A stretch of DNA of 64,000 bases from Pseudoalteromonas sp. MM1 (GCF_030296835.1 NZ_AP027923.1:558001-622000); one strand, 5' to 3'; counted from the first letter of the stretch, positions 34,248-45,360 are shown. Numbers and translations are program-made. Notes: generated from the letters alone by a model not told the origin.

Positions 34248-37200
34248 ATGTATAAAACACTCTCATCAGGATTGATAGCGTTTTGCTTTTTAAATTCGCT
34301 AAGTGCACACGCGGCGGTTTCGCAACGAGTAAACAAATCATCTTTATCAGAAGTTAACTTACTTTTAAATCAAAGCGTAGGTTTAACTAACAAGGCGTCC
34401 ACACACTCTTACTTTATTGAGTTAGATACTCCTCAAGCTTTCAATGTAAAACAAACACGCTCATCAGCTAAAAAGATGCAGCAGTTTTTTGCAGGCGTAC
34501 CTATTTGGGGGGCAGCAAATACAGGTGCAACCTAGCAATCAACACATAAGTGGTTTTTTTGCGAAAAACATCGATGCTGTATCTTTAAATAAAACGGCTA
34601 ATAATCAGTTTGATGAACTTTCTGCGGTTAAAGCTATTTTAGTAAACGCTAAACTTGATGAATCTACTGCATATCAAATATTAAACAACCAACGTTATGT
34701 TTATATTGATAACGGAGTCGCACATTTTGTTCGCTTAGTCGAATTAAACGTTGTTGATAATGGCGTTGAAAAAAAGCCAATAGGTTTGGTAAGTGAATCT
34801 GATTACAGCGTATTTAAACAGTGGGATAATATTAAAAGTGTTCATGGTACAGGCCCTGGCGGTAATACAAAAATAGGGCAGTATGAATACGGAACTGATG
34901 TTGAGGCACTGGATATTACGCAACGTGGTGAGTTGTGTTTTTTAGAAAACGACAAAGTTAAAACCGTCACTATGGAATCGGGTTTTGAGCCAAGCGAAGC
35001 TTACTCTTTTGCCTGTGATAGAAATACTTATAAAGAAGTAAATGGTGCTTATTCCCCCCTAAATGATGCCCATGCATTTGGCACAGCTGTATTTGATATG
35101 TATCAACAATGGTACAACACAGCCCCACTTACTTTTCAATTGTTGATGCGTGTTCACAGTGGTGACAACTGGGAAAATGCAACATGGAATGGTCAGGCTA
35201 TGACCTTTGGCGATGGTGCTGATAGGTTTTACCCGCTGGTTTCACTTGATATCGTATCTCATGAGGTTAGCCACGGTTTTACCAGTCAAAACTCTAATTT
35301 AATTTATGCAGAACAATCAGGCGGTATAAACGAATCTTTCTCTGATATGGCGGGTGAAACAGCCGAGTATTTTTTACGCGCAGAGACTGATTGGTTATCT
35401 GGTGCTGATATTTCAAAAACAAGCCCGGCACTTCGTTATTTTGAAACGCCATCACTAGATGGGCTTTCGATTGACCACGCAAGTGACTATTACTCAGGTA
35501 TGGATGTTCACTTTAGCAGTGGTGTGTTTAATCGTGCTTTCTTTTTACTTGCGAACACTGATGGTTGGAACCCTAAAAAAGCGTTTGAAATAATGCTTTT
35601 TGCAAATCAAAACTATTGGGTTAGCGCTAGTGATTTTATTGATGGTGCCTGTGGCGCTATAAATTCTGCCATTGATTTAAGGTATGAAGCTAACGATGTG
35701 ATTGCCGCGTTTAATGAAGTCGGTGTTACTTGCGATAACATTCAGTTTATAGATGCCGATGCTGATTTAATGGATGATAATTGGGAGCTGCTTTACGGAT
35801 TAGATCCAAGTAATGCTGATGACGCTGGACTTGACTTAGACCAAGATGGTTTAACAAATCTTGAAGAATATTTAGCGAATACTTTCCCTAATGCAACGGA
35901 TACCGATTCAGATAATCTATCAGATTATGATGAAATTAATGTATACCTTACTGAGCCTAACAATGCAGACTCCGACTTTGACCGTATGCCTGATGGCTGG
36001 GAAGTTTCGTTTTCATTAAACCCATTAAATGCAGGTGATGCCCAACTTGATTTAGACTCAGACTCGTGGAGTAATGTAATCGAGTTTTTTGGTAACAGTG
36101 ACCCTACAGATGCAAGCTCTGAGCCAACCGTTTTTCCAGAAACAACCTTCAGTTTTGATGATGCTCAAGTACCCAGTTTGTTTATTTCGTCGAACGTACA
36201 GACACCTTGGTTAACAACTGAGTATGGTGGTCGCTCTGGTTTTGTGTTGACTAATAACGACATTACAGACAACCAATCAACCAGTGTTGAGTTTAGCTTT
36301 TTAAGTGGCGAGCAAAGTTATGTAAACTTTAGCTACGCGCTAGACACAGAAGTTGGTTATGACTACTTTAGTGTATACATAAATGGTTCACTTGTTTTAG
36401 ATGAGTCAGGAATTAGCGAGTGGAAAGCGGCGTCTTTCCAAGTTCCTACAGGGCTTAACACTGTTAAGTTGACCTATTCTAAAGATGTATCTGTTTCTAC
36501 TCCTGCAGATGCTGTATATATAGATAATTTATACATAGGGCCTAACTTTCCTGATGTTGATAATGACGGTATGTCTGATTCTTGGGAATTACAGCATGGC
36601 CTTGATATAAATAACAGCGAAGATGCATCTTTAGATGCTGACGCGGATGGCTTATCTAATCTTTTAGAATTTTTAAATGCAGGTTTACCAAATAATCCTG
36701 ATACAGATGGCGATACATTACCCGATGGGTGGGAGTACAATAATAGTTTAGATTTAACCAGTTCGTCAGATGCAGCTGAAGATGCAGATAATGATGGGTT
36801 TTCAAATCTAACTGAGTATTTAGCAAATACAGACCCGCAGTCAGATACTTCTTTCCCGGTTGCTTTAAACCTCACTACCTCCTTTGAAGGCTCTGCACTA
36901 CCTAGTTGGATGGTTGAAGCTGAAGGTTCTAGTGCTCCTTGGTTTATTACGAATGATTTTGCGACCGATGGTATACAAAGTATTCGCTCAGGCGTTATTA
37001 GTGACTCACAGTATAGTAGCTTTACCATAACAGGCTTATTTGAAGAGAGTGTATTAGCATTCGATTATAAAATTGAGTCTGAATTTTGTTGTGACTTCTT
37101 AAGTATTATCGTTGATGGGCAAGAAGTTTTTGGGCGTAGTGACTTAAATAATTCAAATACTGCAGAGGCAACGTCTGTTTTGCTTAATTTAAGTGAAGGA

Positions 37201-40200
37201 CTGCATAATATTGAATTTAAATACTTTAAAGATAGCTCTGTCTCAAATGGTGCAGATGCTGTATGGCTTGATAATTTTGCTTTATTTTCTCAAACTGATT
37301 TAACCGATACTGATAACGATCAATTGCCAGATTACTGGGAGTTAGTAAATGGATTAAATCGTTTTGATGCAAGTGACGCTTCATCAGATGCTGATAGTGA
37401 TGGCCTTTCAGCCCTAGAAGAATTTAACCTAGGAACTAATCCAACTTCAGCTGATACAGATAGTGATGAACTAAGTGATGGCTATGAGGTAAGTAACGAC
37501 CTTTTACCTTTAGATGCTGCAGATGCTAATTTAGATTACGATGAAGATGGTTATACAAATATTCAGGAATTTTACTCTCATAGTTTAGCTAATGATGCTA
37601 CATCCTTAGTGCAATCTTTCACGCATTTAAATGAAAGCTTTGAAGACGGGCTTCTTCCTTCTATGTTTACTGAACTTGCTGTTAACTCTTGGGAGTGGCA
37701 GGCTAATACAAGTTGGTCAACTCAAGGCGATGCAAGTCTTAGCTTAGCATTAACGCCTAGTAGCAAGGTAGGTGGTTTTGCCATTGCGGGGTTATTTGAA
37801 GCCGGCTTTATTAATTTAGACTATTTGGTTTACAACTCTTCAGCATTACAAATAAGCTTAAATGGTAGCCCTATAGATGTAAATCGTGGTAGCCAGTCTC
37901 GTTTATTGTTACCGATAGATGATGGTTTTAACATTATTAAAGTTAAATATGAGGACGCATACCTTCAGCAGCAGCCGTTATCTGTTGATAATATAACTTG
38001 GAGTGCTGAAATTGACATTACCAGCGACTATGATTCGGACGGTATCCCTGATTTTTGGGAAGCAGAGTATGGTTTAAATGCGCTAGATGCCAATGATGCT
38101 AGTTATGATGCCGACTATGATGGTTTAACTAATTTACAAGAGTTTCAGCTTTCGGGTAACCCGCTTAGCTCAGATTCAGATGGCGATGGCATTGAAGACA
38201 GTGAAGATAGCCACCTAAATGATGCAAGTCTTGGAGAAAACATTGCCCCTGAGTTTATATCAAGCCTTGAGCCTATTACGCTTGAGGCTACCTCTGAAAA
38301 TACTAATATTTCACGTCTTTATGTTCCTGAAGCCACAGATAATGGTCATTTAGAGCCTCAAGTATATACAAGTTCAGGGTCTTACTTTCCACTAGGTGAG
38401 CACCAAATTACATGGATTGCACGTGATAATGTTGGCAATGAAACAGCGGCTATTCAAACAGTTACACTAGTTGATACAACGCCTCCAGCTTTACAGCAAT
38501 ATCATTTTGATGTGTATGGTAATACATTAGCTGCGATACAAAATGCTATTTTGGACAGTGGTGTTATTTTTGACAATGTATCAGGAATAGCGCTTATTGA
38601 AATAGACGATAGCTTTGTATTTAGAACGGGTAATGTGCCAATTCCTGTTTCTGCTGTTGATTTTGCAGGTAACCGTGTATCGGGTGAAGTAATAGGGATG
38701 ATCCATCCTGAAATTAGTATTCAGCCTATTACGTATGTGTACGAAAATGGTAATGTACTTGCCGATATATTTATCAGTGGTCCTAGTCCATATGGTTACG
38801 CTGGCTTTTATTTGAAGACTAATAATAGTACACAGTACATTCGTACTGATGGGCATGGTCCTATTAAAGTTGAGGTAGCGCGCGAGTTTTTAGCAAATTC
38901 AACAAATATTAGTGTTTTATCTAGTGGTAATGCCTTTATAGGCAAAAACGATAACAGCCAGCTAGTGTACTTAAGTGAAGCTGCCAAGACGGAATTTATT
39001 ACTGATTTTTATCAAAATGGTAAAGCAGTTAATAAAACTATTCAGCGTTCTTTACCTGACTTTAATGCCACCATTAAGTTAGTAAATTTACCTAGTACAG
39101 GTAGTGATGTATCACTTGAGCTTATTGGCCCCGCAGGTGTTGATTTTTACATTTATAAAACAGCTGATTCACAGTGGGATGTTTCATTTAGTGCAAATCT
39201 TTCTGAGCAAACCAATAATATAGATTTAACTTTACGTGTAAAACAAGGTGATGAACTACTAGCAACTAAGCAAACTAGTTTACGTATTGTTGATAGCGTT
39301 ATATTTGATGACACTGAGCTAGATACTGATGGCGACGGTATACCTGATATTGAGGAAGGGGTAGGTGATAGTGATAAGGATGGTATTGCTGATTACCTAG
39401 ATAGCACTTCTACGACTAATACTGCTATCTTAGCTTCAGGTGATAGTGCTCACAGTATTGATGAGTTTAATCACTTAGCTGTAGGTCGCATCAAAGAGGC
39501 TCTAGCAGCGGGTTATATTGCTGATATGTCTATTTCTGAACAGGCGCTTAGCACTTATTTCTCAGATTTAGATATAATAGAACCTCACTTCCAAGCTAAA
39601 AGTGACGTAATTAACCTTCATGTTACCTTGTCTAATTCATCAAACACCGCAGAAATTGCACTACCTGAATATGTAAATGCAATTTTAAGCTCAGATATGC
39701 AAGTAAGGGTACTAACCGCGGCTGGTTGGCAGTCAGCCACTGTATTATCAGGTAATGTATATGAGCAAGTGTGTTCACGTTGCTTTAGCTTTGCAATCGC
39801 AGATGGTAGCGCATTCGACCTTGATGGAGAGGTTAATGGCGCTATTGAAGTTGTGGCAAAATTAGCGCAAGAGAGTCTAAATCAAGCGCCTGTATTAAAT
39901 GTAGATATGCCTCAAGCGATAGAAGAGCTAGCTACTATTGAGCTTGATGCCTCTGGTTCTACTGATCCTGATGGCGATACGTTATCTTACGAATGGCGCG
40001 TTGAGCACCCTCAGTTATCTATTACAGCTGCGGACACTCAAGGCAAAGCGGTTCTTACAGTGGGTGAGTTTGAGCAAACGGTTGATGCGGATATTATGTT
40101 GGTAGTATCTGATGGCTATGAGCAATTTACGCAAGTATATACCGTTAGCTTTTTACATGTTAATCAACTCCCAAATGTAGAATTAAGTACATCTTCGGTG

Positions 40201-40548
40201 TCGGTTAAAGAAGGTCAAGAAGTTTCAGTGACGGCGTCTGCAACCGATAAAGAGTCTTCAACGCTTTCTTTTAAGTGGGTTCAAACAATGGGTGTAGAAG
40301 TTGCGATTAATGATACTGACTCCAGCACACTTAAGTTTACAGCGCCAAGTGTGTCGCAAACTACAGAGCTAGGCTTTAAGCTTGTTGTATCAGATGGTGA
40401 AGGTGAGACTGAGCAAAGTTTAACTGTTACTGTTACTAATGCATCGGGCACAGGTAGTGAAAAGAGTAGTGGCGGTGGCTCATTAGCCTTCATGTTACTG
40501 CTTTTAGCACTTTCTGTTGTGTATAGAAGAGCGCAGTGTTTTAAGTAA
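34248..40548 (+). pseudogene. Giant secreted M4 (thermolysin-family) metallopeptidase, frameshifted at a G6 tract
   Basis: Reading G6 (34507-34512) as G5 restores one 2,099-residue protein. In the given sequence the first frame stops at 34535, and the rest (open from 34489) has no credible start. Order: signal peptide ending SAHAA; FTP propeptide with the break in VPIWG|QQIQVQ; M4 domain with HEVSH near residue 338 and GGINESFSDM; calcium-binding DxDxDG-type repeats alternating with three beta-sandwich modules; an HYR-like module; a choice-of-anchor-U-like module; PKD-like domains; and a C-terminal SSGGGS-hydrophobic-RR tail of GlyGly-CTERM type. This predicts export by Sec/type II secretion and rhombosortase processing. 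ATG 34248 follows AGGA. The long intact second part argues for a recent lesion or a sequencing error. Confidence 0.85.
34507..34512 (+). other. G6 homopolymer where the protease frame breaks
   Basis: Removing one G joins VPIWG to QQIQV, as in intact M4 propeptides. The tract may be a sequencing error, a mutation, or a slippage switch. Confidence 0.85.
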
Positions 40549-40578
40549 CACTTACTAATAAATACATTCTTATATTTA

Positions 40579-40612
40579 TAAAAGCCTCTTGATGTATTCA
40601 AGGGGCTTTTTG
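40579..40612 (+). terminator. Terminator of the M4 peptidase gene
   Basis: The stem AAAGCCTCTTGA / TCAAGGGGCTTT (one T-G pair) is followed by a T-run. Confidence 0.8.
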
Positions 40613-40693
40613 CTTTATGAACTAAATGTATTTTAAGTGAGTATAGGTAGGAGTGTGTTATGCTATTTTTACCAGTAATGAGTTGGGATTTTA

Positions 40694-41161
40694 ATGAGTT
40701 ATCGTAAAGTTTTATTATGTTTGAGCTGTTTATTTTTAAGCAATGTACTTTTTGCAAACACTGCTACGCCGAGTAATAAGAGCCGTTTTATTCCTTTATT
40801 AAAAACAATGCTAGGCAATTATAAGGTGGTTTCAGCAAACTCTTCGCTTTGTGTTAAAAGTCAATTGAGTTTAATAAACCCAGTCTACCCAGACGCGGGC
40901 TTCAAATTAGGCGAGCATATCGCGTTTGAAAGTCTGCATAACGGCACACGTACCACTAAAAAACCTGACTTTTGCTTTGTAACCAGCTCGTATAAATACA
41001 AAAGTGATGGTGTAGATAACAGCCTAAGAATGAGTCGCTGTGTTGATCCCGTTAACGAAAAAACCATTAGGCAAAGTATAGAATTTGTGAGCCCTACCAC
41101 TGTTAAATACACCCTTAATGATCCACAAGTACAATGTACCTTTGAAAAACAAGTCGATTGA
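40694..41161 (+). CDS. Secreted hypothetical protein, 155 residues
   Basis: This is a small exported protein. A signal peptide ends around NVLFANTA, and the mature part contains four or five Cys residues (SSLCVKS, DFCFVTS, SRCVDP, VQCTFEK) that could form disulfides in the periplasm. No family is recognised. It lies alone between the protease gene and the convergent umuC, with only 34 bases to the latter. Confidence 0.7.
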   Translation: MSYRKVLLCLSCLFLSNVLFANTATPSNKSRFIPLLKTMLGNYKVVSANSSLCVKSQLSLINPVYPDAGFKLGEHIAFESLHNGTRTTKKPDFCFVTSSYKYKSDGVDNSLRMSRCVDPVNEKTIRQSIEFVSPTTVKYTLNDPQVQCTFEKQVD

Positions 41162-41195
41162 ACACAGCGTTTAATTTGTAAAGGCAATAGCGCGC

Positions 41196-42458
41196 TTATT
41201 CATAACAGTAAATTTTAGGTATATCGTGCCAGCGAGTCGTGTACTGGGGCGATAAGTGATCTCTGTTCATATGCCAGCCTTGGTTTAATTTGCTGCTGGC
41301 TAGAGTGAGTATACCTTTTCCGTAGCGGTTGTTTATTGTATCAAGACACTGCATTAATTTAGGGTTATCGGCACTTTGGTTAAATAAATCGTTTTGCTGG
41401 TACTGCACCGGGGTAAGCTCTAAGGCGCCTACACCACATTTATAAAAGCGTACACCTGGCTGGTAAATATGAGCAAACACTTCTGATACAGCATTGGCCA
41501 TTACGCAGGTATCGTTAGTGGGGGTGGCAAATTTATATATAAACGACTTTTTACAATAGCGGTCTTCGTGTTTGCCCGTGGCGGCAAATATATAAAGTTG
41601 TTTTGCTAGTGAGCGCTGGGCTCGTAGTTTACTTGCCACTGTGGTTACGTGGTTAATAAGGGCGGTTTTAAGTGCAGTTGGCTCACTGATCCGCTCACCA
41701 AAGCTGCGAGTAGAATATATTTCTCGTTTATCTTGGCGTACATCGTCCCAGGTTAAGCACGCTACACCATTTAGCTCACTTACGGTACGCTCCACCACTA
41801 CGCTAAACGCACGACGCATGGTTTTAGGATTTTGCTGTGCCAGATCCCACGCGGTATGTATGTTCATTATGTTAAGCTTTTTAGCTAGGCGCTTTCCTAT
41901 GCCCCACACATCGGCGCAGCTCATTCTTTGTAAAATAGCTTGGCGGCTTGGCTCGTTATCTATAACGGCTACGCCATCAAACCCGCTTAGCTTTTTAGCT
42001 GCATGGTTAGCGGCTTTAGCAAGTGTAGGTGTAGGGCCAAAACCCACACCCACAGGGAGCTTAGTTTCGCGCCAAACGGTACGCCTTATTGTATGCCCAT
42101 ACTCATGCCAGTTTTTAATAAGTGGCATGTAGCCATTAAAGTGTAAAAACGACTCATCAATACTGTATATATGCTGTGTATCGCAAAAGCGGCCAATTAC
42201 GTTCATCATTTTGGCACTTAAATCGGCGTACAGCTCATAGTTACTCGAACGTACAACCACATTATTTTTCTCAAGCAAATGCTTAACTTTAAAATAAGGG
42301 CCAAATTTAGGAATGTTTAAATGCCGAGCAATAGGGCACACCGCACATACGCAGCCATCGTTATTAGTTAAAACCACCACAGGTTTAGAGCGAATAGCAG
42401 GGTCGAACACTTTTTCGGCGCTGGCATAAAAGGCAACGGCATCGACTAAGGCGTACAT
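41196..42458 (-). CDS. umuC: DNA polymerase V catalytic subunit UmuC
   Basis: This Y-family translesion polymerase is 420 residues long (E. coli 422). The metal-binding Asp in the N-terminal YALVDAVAFYAS and the catalytic YSIDESFL (near residue 100) are present. The helix-hairpin-helix region DVWGIGKRLAKKLN lies near residue 185. The C-terminal end carries the little-finger domain. With UmuD' it copies damaged DNA during the SOS response. It overlaps umuD by 13 bases and shares its LexA-controlled promoter. Confidence 0.96.
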   Translation of the reverse strand: MYALVDAVAFYASAEKVFDPAIRSKPVVVLTNNDGCVCAVCPIARHLNIPKFGPYFKVKHLLEKNNVVVRSSNYELYADLSAKMMNVIGRFCDTQHIYSIDESFLHFNGYMPLIKNWHEYGHTIRRTVWRETKLPVGVGFGPTPTLAKAANHAAKKLSGFDGVAVIDNEPSRQAILQRMSCADVWGIGKRLAKKLNIMNIHTAWDLAQQNPKTMRRAFSVVVERTVSELNGVACLTWDDVRQDKREIYSTRSFGERISEPTALKTALINHVTTVASKLRAQRSLAKQLYIFAATGKHEDRYCKKSFIYKFATPTNDTCVMANAVSEVFAHIYQPGVRFYKCGVGALELTPVQYQQNDLFNQSADNPKLMQCLDTINNRYGKGILTLASSKLNQGWHMNRDHLSPQYTTRWHDIPKIYCYE

Positions 42459-42859
42459 TTTAATAGCTCAGGGCTTGGGCGGTGCATTCTAATTGATAGT
42501 GTAACCACGCCCTCTAACTGAAACTCATCAGCTGGGGTTAGTTGTACCGGCTTATGTAAAGGCGATGCCGAGAGTAACCGCGCATTGGTTTTATCCAATA
42601 GCTTACACACAAATAAGCCATTTAAATTGGCAACAATAACATCGCCGTTATCGGCTTGCTCAGCACGGTCTACTACAAGCAAGTCGCCCTCAAAAATCCC
42701 CACCTCTTGCATGGAGTTACCCGATGCAATACCAATAAAGGTGGCGTCGGGGTGCTTTATTAATAGCTCATCAAGCGAAACCCCTAGCTCGGCATATTGC
42801 GCCGCGGGCGATTCAAATCCACACACACCAGCTTCTATATAAACGGGAATAACAAACAT
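42446..42859 (-). CDS. umuD: SOS mutagenesis protein UmuD
   Basis: This S24/LexA-fold self-cleaving protein is the regulatory partner of UmuC. The 137-residue product has the Cys13-Gly14 self-cleavage site (GVCGFESP), the catalytic Ser49 in SGNSMQE and Lys86 in FVCKLL, all in family positions. RecA filaments are expected to trigger cleavage to UmuD'. A LexA operator lies 20 bases upstream of the start, and umuC follows with a 13-base overlap. Confidence 0.96.
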   Translation of the reverse strand: MFVIPVYIEAGVCGFESPAAQYAELGVSLDELLIKHPDATFIGIASGNSMQEVGIFEGDLLVVDRAEQADNGDVIVANLNGLFVCKLLDKTNARLLSASPLHKPVQLTPADEFQLEGVVTLSIRMHRPSPELLKCTP

Positions 42860-42881
42860 AACATAACCTAAAACACATATA

Positions 42882-42897
42882 CTGTATAAGTGTACAG
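42882..42897 (-). promoter_or_regulatory. LexA operator of umuDC
   Basis: CTGTATAAGTGTACAG matches the gammaproteobacterial SOS box (CTG-N10-CAG with AT-rich centre). It is extended symmetrically by TA on each side. Confidence 0.9.
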
Positions 42898-42940
42898 TAT
42901 ATGCGTTTTGTATGAGTTATGCCAAGAAATGAAAGGCAGC

Positions 42941-43360
42941 TTAGTCCATGTTTTTGATCATTTGTTGCGCGGTATCTAAAAAGTCTTTGATTTGTTGAGG
43001 ATTTAAATTTTTACACATTTGTTCATTTATTTGCTGCTCAGAGGCTAATAACTTATCAAAAAGTGTGTTGCCTTGTTCGGTGAGCGACAAAATAAAGCAG
43101 CGTTTGTCGTGCTCACTTGCTTGCTTATTGATAAGGTTTAAGGCAATTAAATCTTTAATTAAGCGGGCAATTTGTGCTTTGTCGCGCTGTGTTTTGGTAA
43201 CTATATCGTTAGCGGTGCAGTTACTTGTAGCGGCAATTATATGTATACAACGCACGTGCATAGCATTAATACCAAGGTCGCCTGCGTTAATGGCCTCGCG
43301 GATTGTTACACGGTAATTTTGCATGAGTTCAAACAAGGTATTTGATAAAGACGTATTCAT
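42941..43360 (-). CDS. MarR-family transcriptional regulator
   Basis: This 139-residue winged-helix repressor has its HTH near residues 50-95: CTANDIVTKTQRDKAQIARL is the recognition region and SEHDKRCFILSLTEQG the wing. I use ATG 43360 (MNTSLSNTLFEL); a longer frame to 43417 would read through two palindromes that are better explained as its operators. It is divergent from the siderophore-interacting reductase gene, its likely target. Whether it senses iron or a small ligand is not shown. Confidence 0.85.
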   Translation of the reverse strand: MNTSLSNTLFELMQNYRVTIREAINAGDLGINAMHVRCIHIIAATSNCTANDIVTKTQRDKAQIARLIKDLIALNLINKQASEHDKRCFILSLTEQGNTLFDKLLASEQQINEQMCKNLNPQQIKDFLDTAQQMIKNMD

Positions 43361-43376
43361 AGGGCTCTCAATGTAG

Positions 43377-43389
43377 TTGACAATGTCAA
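43377..43389. promoter_or_regulatory. Palindromic operator candidate 1
   Basis: TTGACAATGTCAA is a perfect 6-1-6 palindrome in the MarR/SIP divergent promoter. Its TTGACA could also be a -35 hexamer. Confidence 0.6.
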
Positions 43390-43402
43390 TCAATCTGTTT
43401 AT

Positions 43403-43419
43403 GGTTGATTTTATCAACC
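43403..43419. promoter_or_regulatory. Palindromic operator candidate 2
   Basis: GGTTGATTTTATCAACC is a perfect 7-3-7 palindrome 26 bases from candidate 1 (start to start) and related to it in sequence. It fits binding by the adjacent MarR-type regulator. Confidence 0.65.
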
Positions 43420-43486
43420 AATGAGGCGTTGTGCAATGCTTGCTTTAAAAAGCAGTTAACTATTTTGTTAAACGAGGTGATTTTAA

Positions 43487-44230
43487 ATGGGTAAACAAGT
43501 TCGCAAAGCTAGAGTACTAAGTACTGAACAAATAACGCCGCATTTACAGCGCATTATTGTAGGCTCAGCTGAGTTTTCGGATTTAACGCCAGCGCATATT
43601 GGCAGCTATGTAAAAGTGCTTATTCCTCAAAATGGCAAAGTTGATTTTAATTTAAAAACCGCGTGTATGCGCTCTTACACAATAAGAGACGTTGATGAGG
43701 CAAGTGGTGCGTTAACGCTCGACTTTGTAATAAATATGCACCAAGGCCCAGCAACCCATTGGGCTAAAATTGCCCAAGTAGGTGATGAGCTCGCTATAGC
43801 AGGCCCAGGCCCTAAAAAGCTTGATAATTACCAGCACTCGCACTATGTTTTGCTAGGCGATTTAACCTCAGTAAATGCAATAAAAGGGTACATGCAGCAG
43901 TTACCCGCAAGCGCAAAAATTGACGCGTTTGTGCATGCGCCTACAGAGCAAGACATTATTGATTTACACACGCAGCGCGATGTTAATTGGATAATTACAG
44001 ATACACCTGATACCGATATGCTCAACGCGCTTAACAATTTGCCACACACAAATGAGTCACCTATTGTATTTATGGCATTAGAGGCAGGATTAGTGCGTAA
44101 AGCAAAAACCTTACTTACGCATAACTTTAATATACCGCGTAGTAATATAGTTTCCTCTGGTTATTGGAAAAAAGGCGTAGACTCAGAGGGTTATAAAAAA
44201 GAGCGTCAGCAAAGCTCTGAGCTTGCATAA
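43487..44230 (+). CDS. Siderophore-interacting protein (flavin ferric reductase)
   Basis: This 247-residue FAD-dependent reductase of the SIP family (ViuB/YqjH-like) releases iron from ferric siderophores in the cytoplasm. The FAD-binding RSYTIRD is at residues 62-68, HQGPATHWAKIAQVGD contacts the flavin, and SSGYWKKG near the end is the family's C-terminal motif. It is divergent from the MarR-type gene. No Fur-like box is evident here, unlike the receptor at 4.7-7.1 kb, so control may be by the MarR protein alone. Confidence 0.92.
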   Translation: MGKQVRKARVLSTEQITPHLQRIIVGSAEFSDLTPAHIGSYVKVLIPQNGKVDFNLKTACMRSYTIRDVDEASGALTLDFVINMHQGPATHWAKIAQVGDELAIAGPGPKKLDNYQHSHYVLLGDLTSVNAIKGYMQQLPASAKIDAFVHAPTEQDIIDLHTQRDVNWIITDTPDTDMLNALNNLPHTNESPIVFMALEAGLVRKAKTLLTHNFNIPRSNIVSSGYWKKGVDSEGYKKERQQSSELA

Positions 44231-44239
44231 ATACCTAAG

Positions 44240-44270
44240 AGCAAAACAGCCTAACGCTATTTTGCTTTTA
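44240..44270 (+). terminator. Terminator of the siderophore-interacting protein gene
   Basis: The stem AGCAAAACAGC / GCTATTTTGCT (one mismatch) with loop CTAAC is followed by TTTTA. Confidence 0.7.
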
Positions 44271-44370
44271 TCTGTTACCTTACTTGAATTGAATAAATAG
44301 CAGACCCATTTAAGTGTTTTATGCTGATGATGAAGCCCATTATTAGCATGCATTTTAAGGAGCTGCTATT

Positions 44371-45360
44371 TTGTTATCTTCCATTCCCTTTTCGTTATTA
44401 GAGCTTGCCCCCATGATCAAAGGGGAAAGCGTTTCTCATACGCTCAAGAAAACCACTAAATACGCCCAGCGGGCAGACCAATTAGGGTTTAATCGCTTTT
44501 GGCTGGCTGAGCATCACAATATGCCCGGTATAATTTGTGCTGCTACTTCAATATTAGTAGGCCATATTGCAGGTAAAACTCAGCGTATTCGTGTTGGCTC
44601 CGGCGGAATAATGCTGCCGAATCATTCGCCATTAGTTGTGGCTGAGCAATTTGGCACGTTAGAGAGTTTATACCCCGGGCGAATAGATTTAGGTCTTGGC
44701 CGCGCCCCAGGTAGTGATCCGGTCACTAGCCGTGCACTCAATAATGATATGAGCCGCGCTGAAAATTTCCCTGAGGAGGTAACAGAGCTACAAACATTAT
44801 TAGGCCCATACAATGGTACTCATCCTATACGTGCTATTCCTGGGGAGGACACAAATGTACCACTTTGGCTGTTAGGCTCGAGTTTATTTAGCGCGCAATT
44901 GGCCGCCCAAAAAGGGCTACCTTATGTATTTGCAGGACACTTTGCGCCGCGTTTTGTACACGATGCAATAGCGCTATACAAACGAGAGTTTAAAGCCTCA
45001 AACGTATTAGATAAACCCTATGTAATGCTTGCTTTACCGCTGGTGGCGGCAGAAACCGATGAAGAAGCGCAATACCTCTCTACCACCTCAAAACAACGGG
45101 TGCTTGAATTAATACGCGGCAAAGAGCTATGGCTAAAACCTCCGGTAGATACCATGGAAGGATTATGGAGCGAGCAAGAGCGTGCCCACGTAGAAAACTT
45201 TTTAAGTTTAAGCGTAGTAGGCGGGCATGTGAGTATAAAACACAAATTACAGATGATAGCGAAAGAGCTAGAAGTGGATGAGTTTATATTTACTAACGAT
45301 GTTTACAACAGCGAAAAACGCCACAGAGCCTTAGAAATTTTAATGGAAATAAAACATTAA
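44371..45360 (+). CDS. LLM-class flavin-dependent oxidoreductase
   Basis: This 329-residue protein belongs to the bacterial luciferase-like (LLM) group using FMN or F420. Typical segments are FNRFWLAEHHNMP near residue 40, RVGSGGIMLPNHSPLVVAEQFGTL and LYPGRIDLGLGRAPG near residues 75-113. The substrate is unknown; members of this subgroup are often annotated as alkanal monooxygenase-like. The start codon is TTG at 44371, supported by a strong AAGGAG eight bases upstream. It is monocistronic. Confidence 0.9.
   Translation: MLSSIPFSLLELAPMIKGESVSHTLKKTTKYAQRADQLGFNRFWLAEHHNMPGIICAATSILVGHIAGKTQRIRVGSGGIMLPNHSPLVVAEQFGTLESLYPGRIDLGLGRAPGSDPVTSRALNNDMSRAENFPEEVTELQTLLGPYNGTHPIRAIPGEDTNVPLWLLGSSLFSAQLAAQKGLPYVFAGHFAPRFVHDAIALYKREFKASNVLDKPYVMLALPLVAAETDEEAQYLSTTSKQRVLELIRGKELWLKPPVDTMEGLWSEQERAHVENFLSLSVVGGHVSIKHKLQMIAKELEVDEFIFTNDVYNSEKRHRALEILMEIKH

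Noticed and set aside
36474..37028. 184-codon minus-strand open frame inside the protease gene
   Set aside because: Its composition mirrors the repeated acidic modules of the sense strand. No start signal or recognisable protein is seen.
41641..42132. 163-codon plus-strand open frame opposite umuC
   Set aside because: umuC is unmistakable on the minus strand; the antisense frame has no recognisable content.
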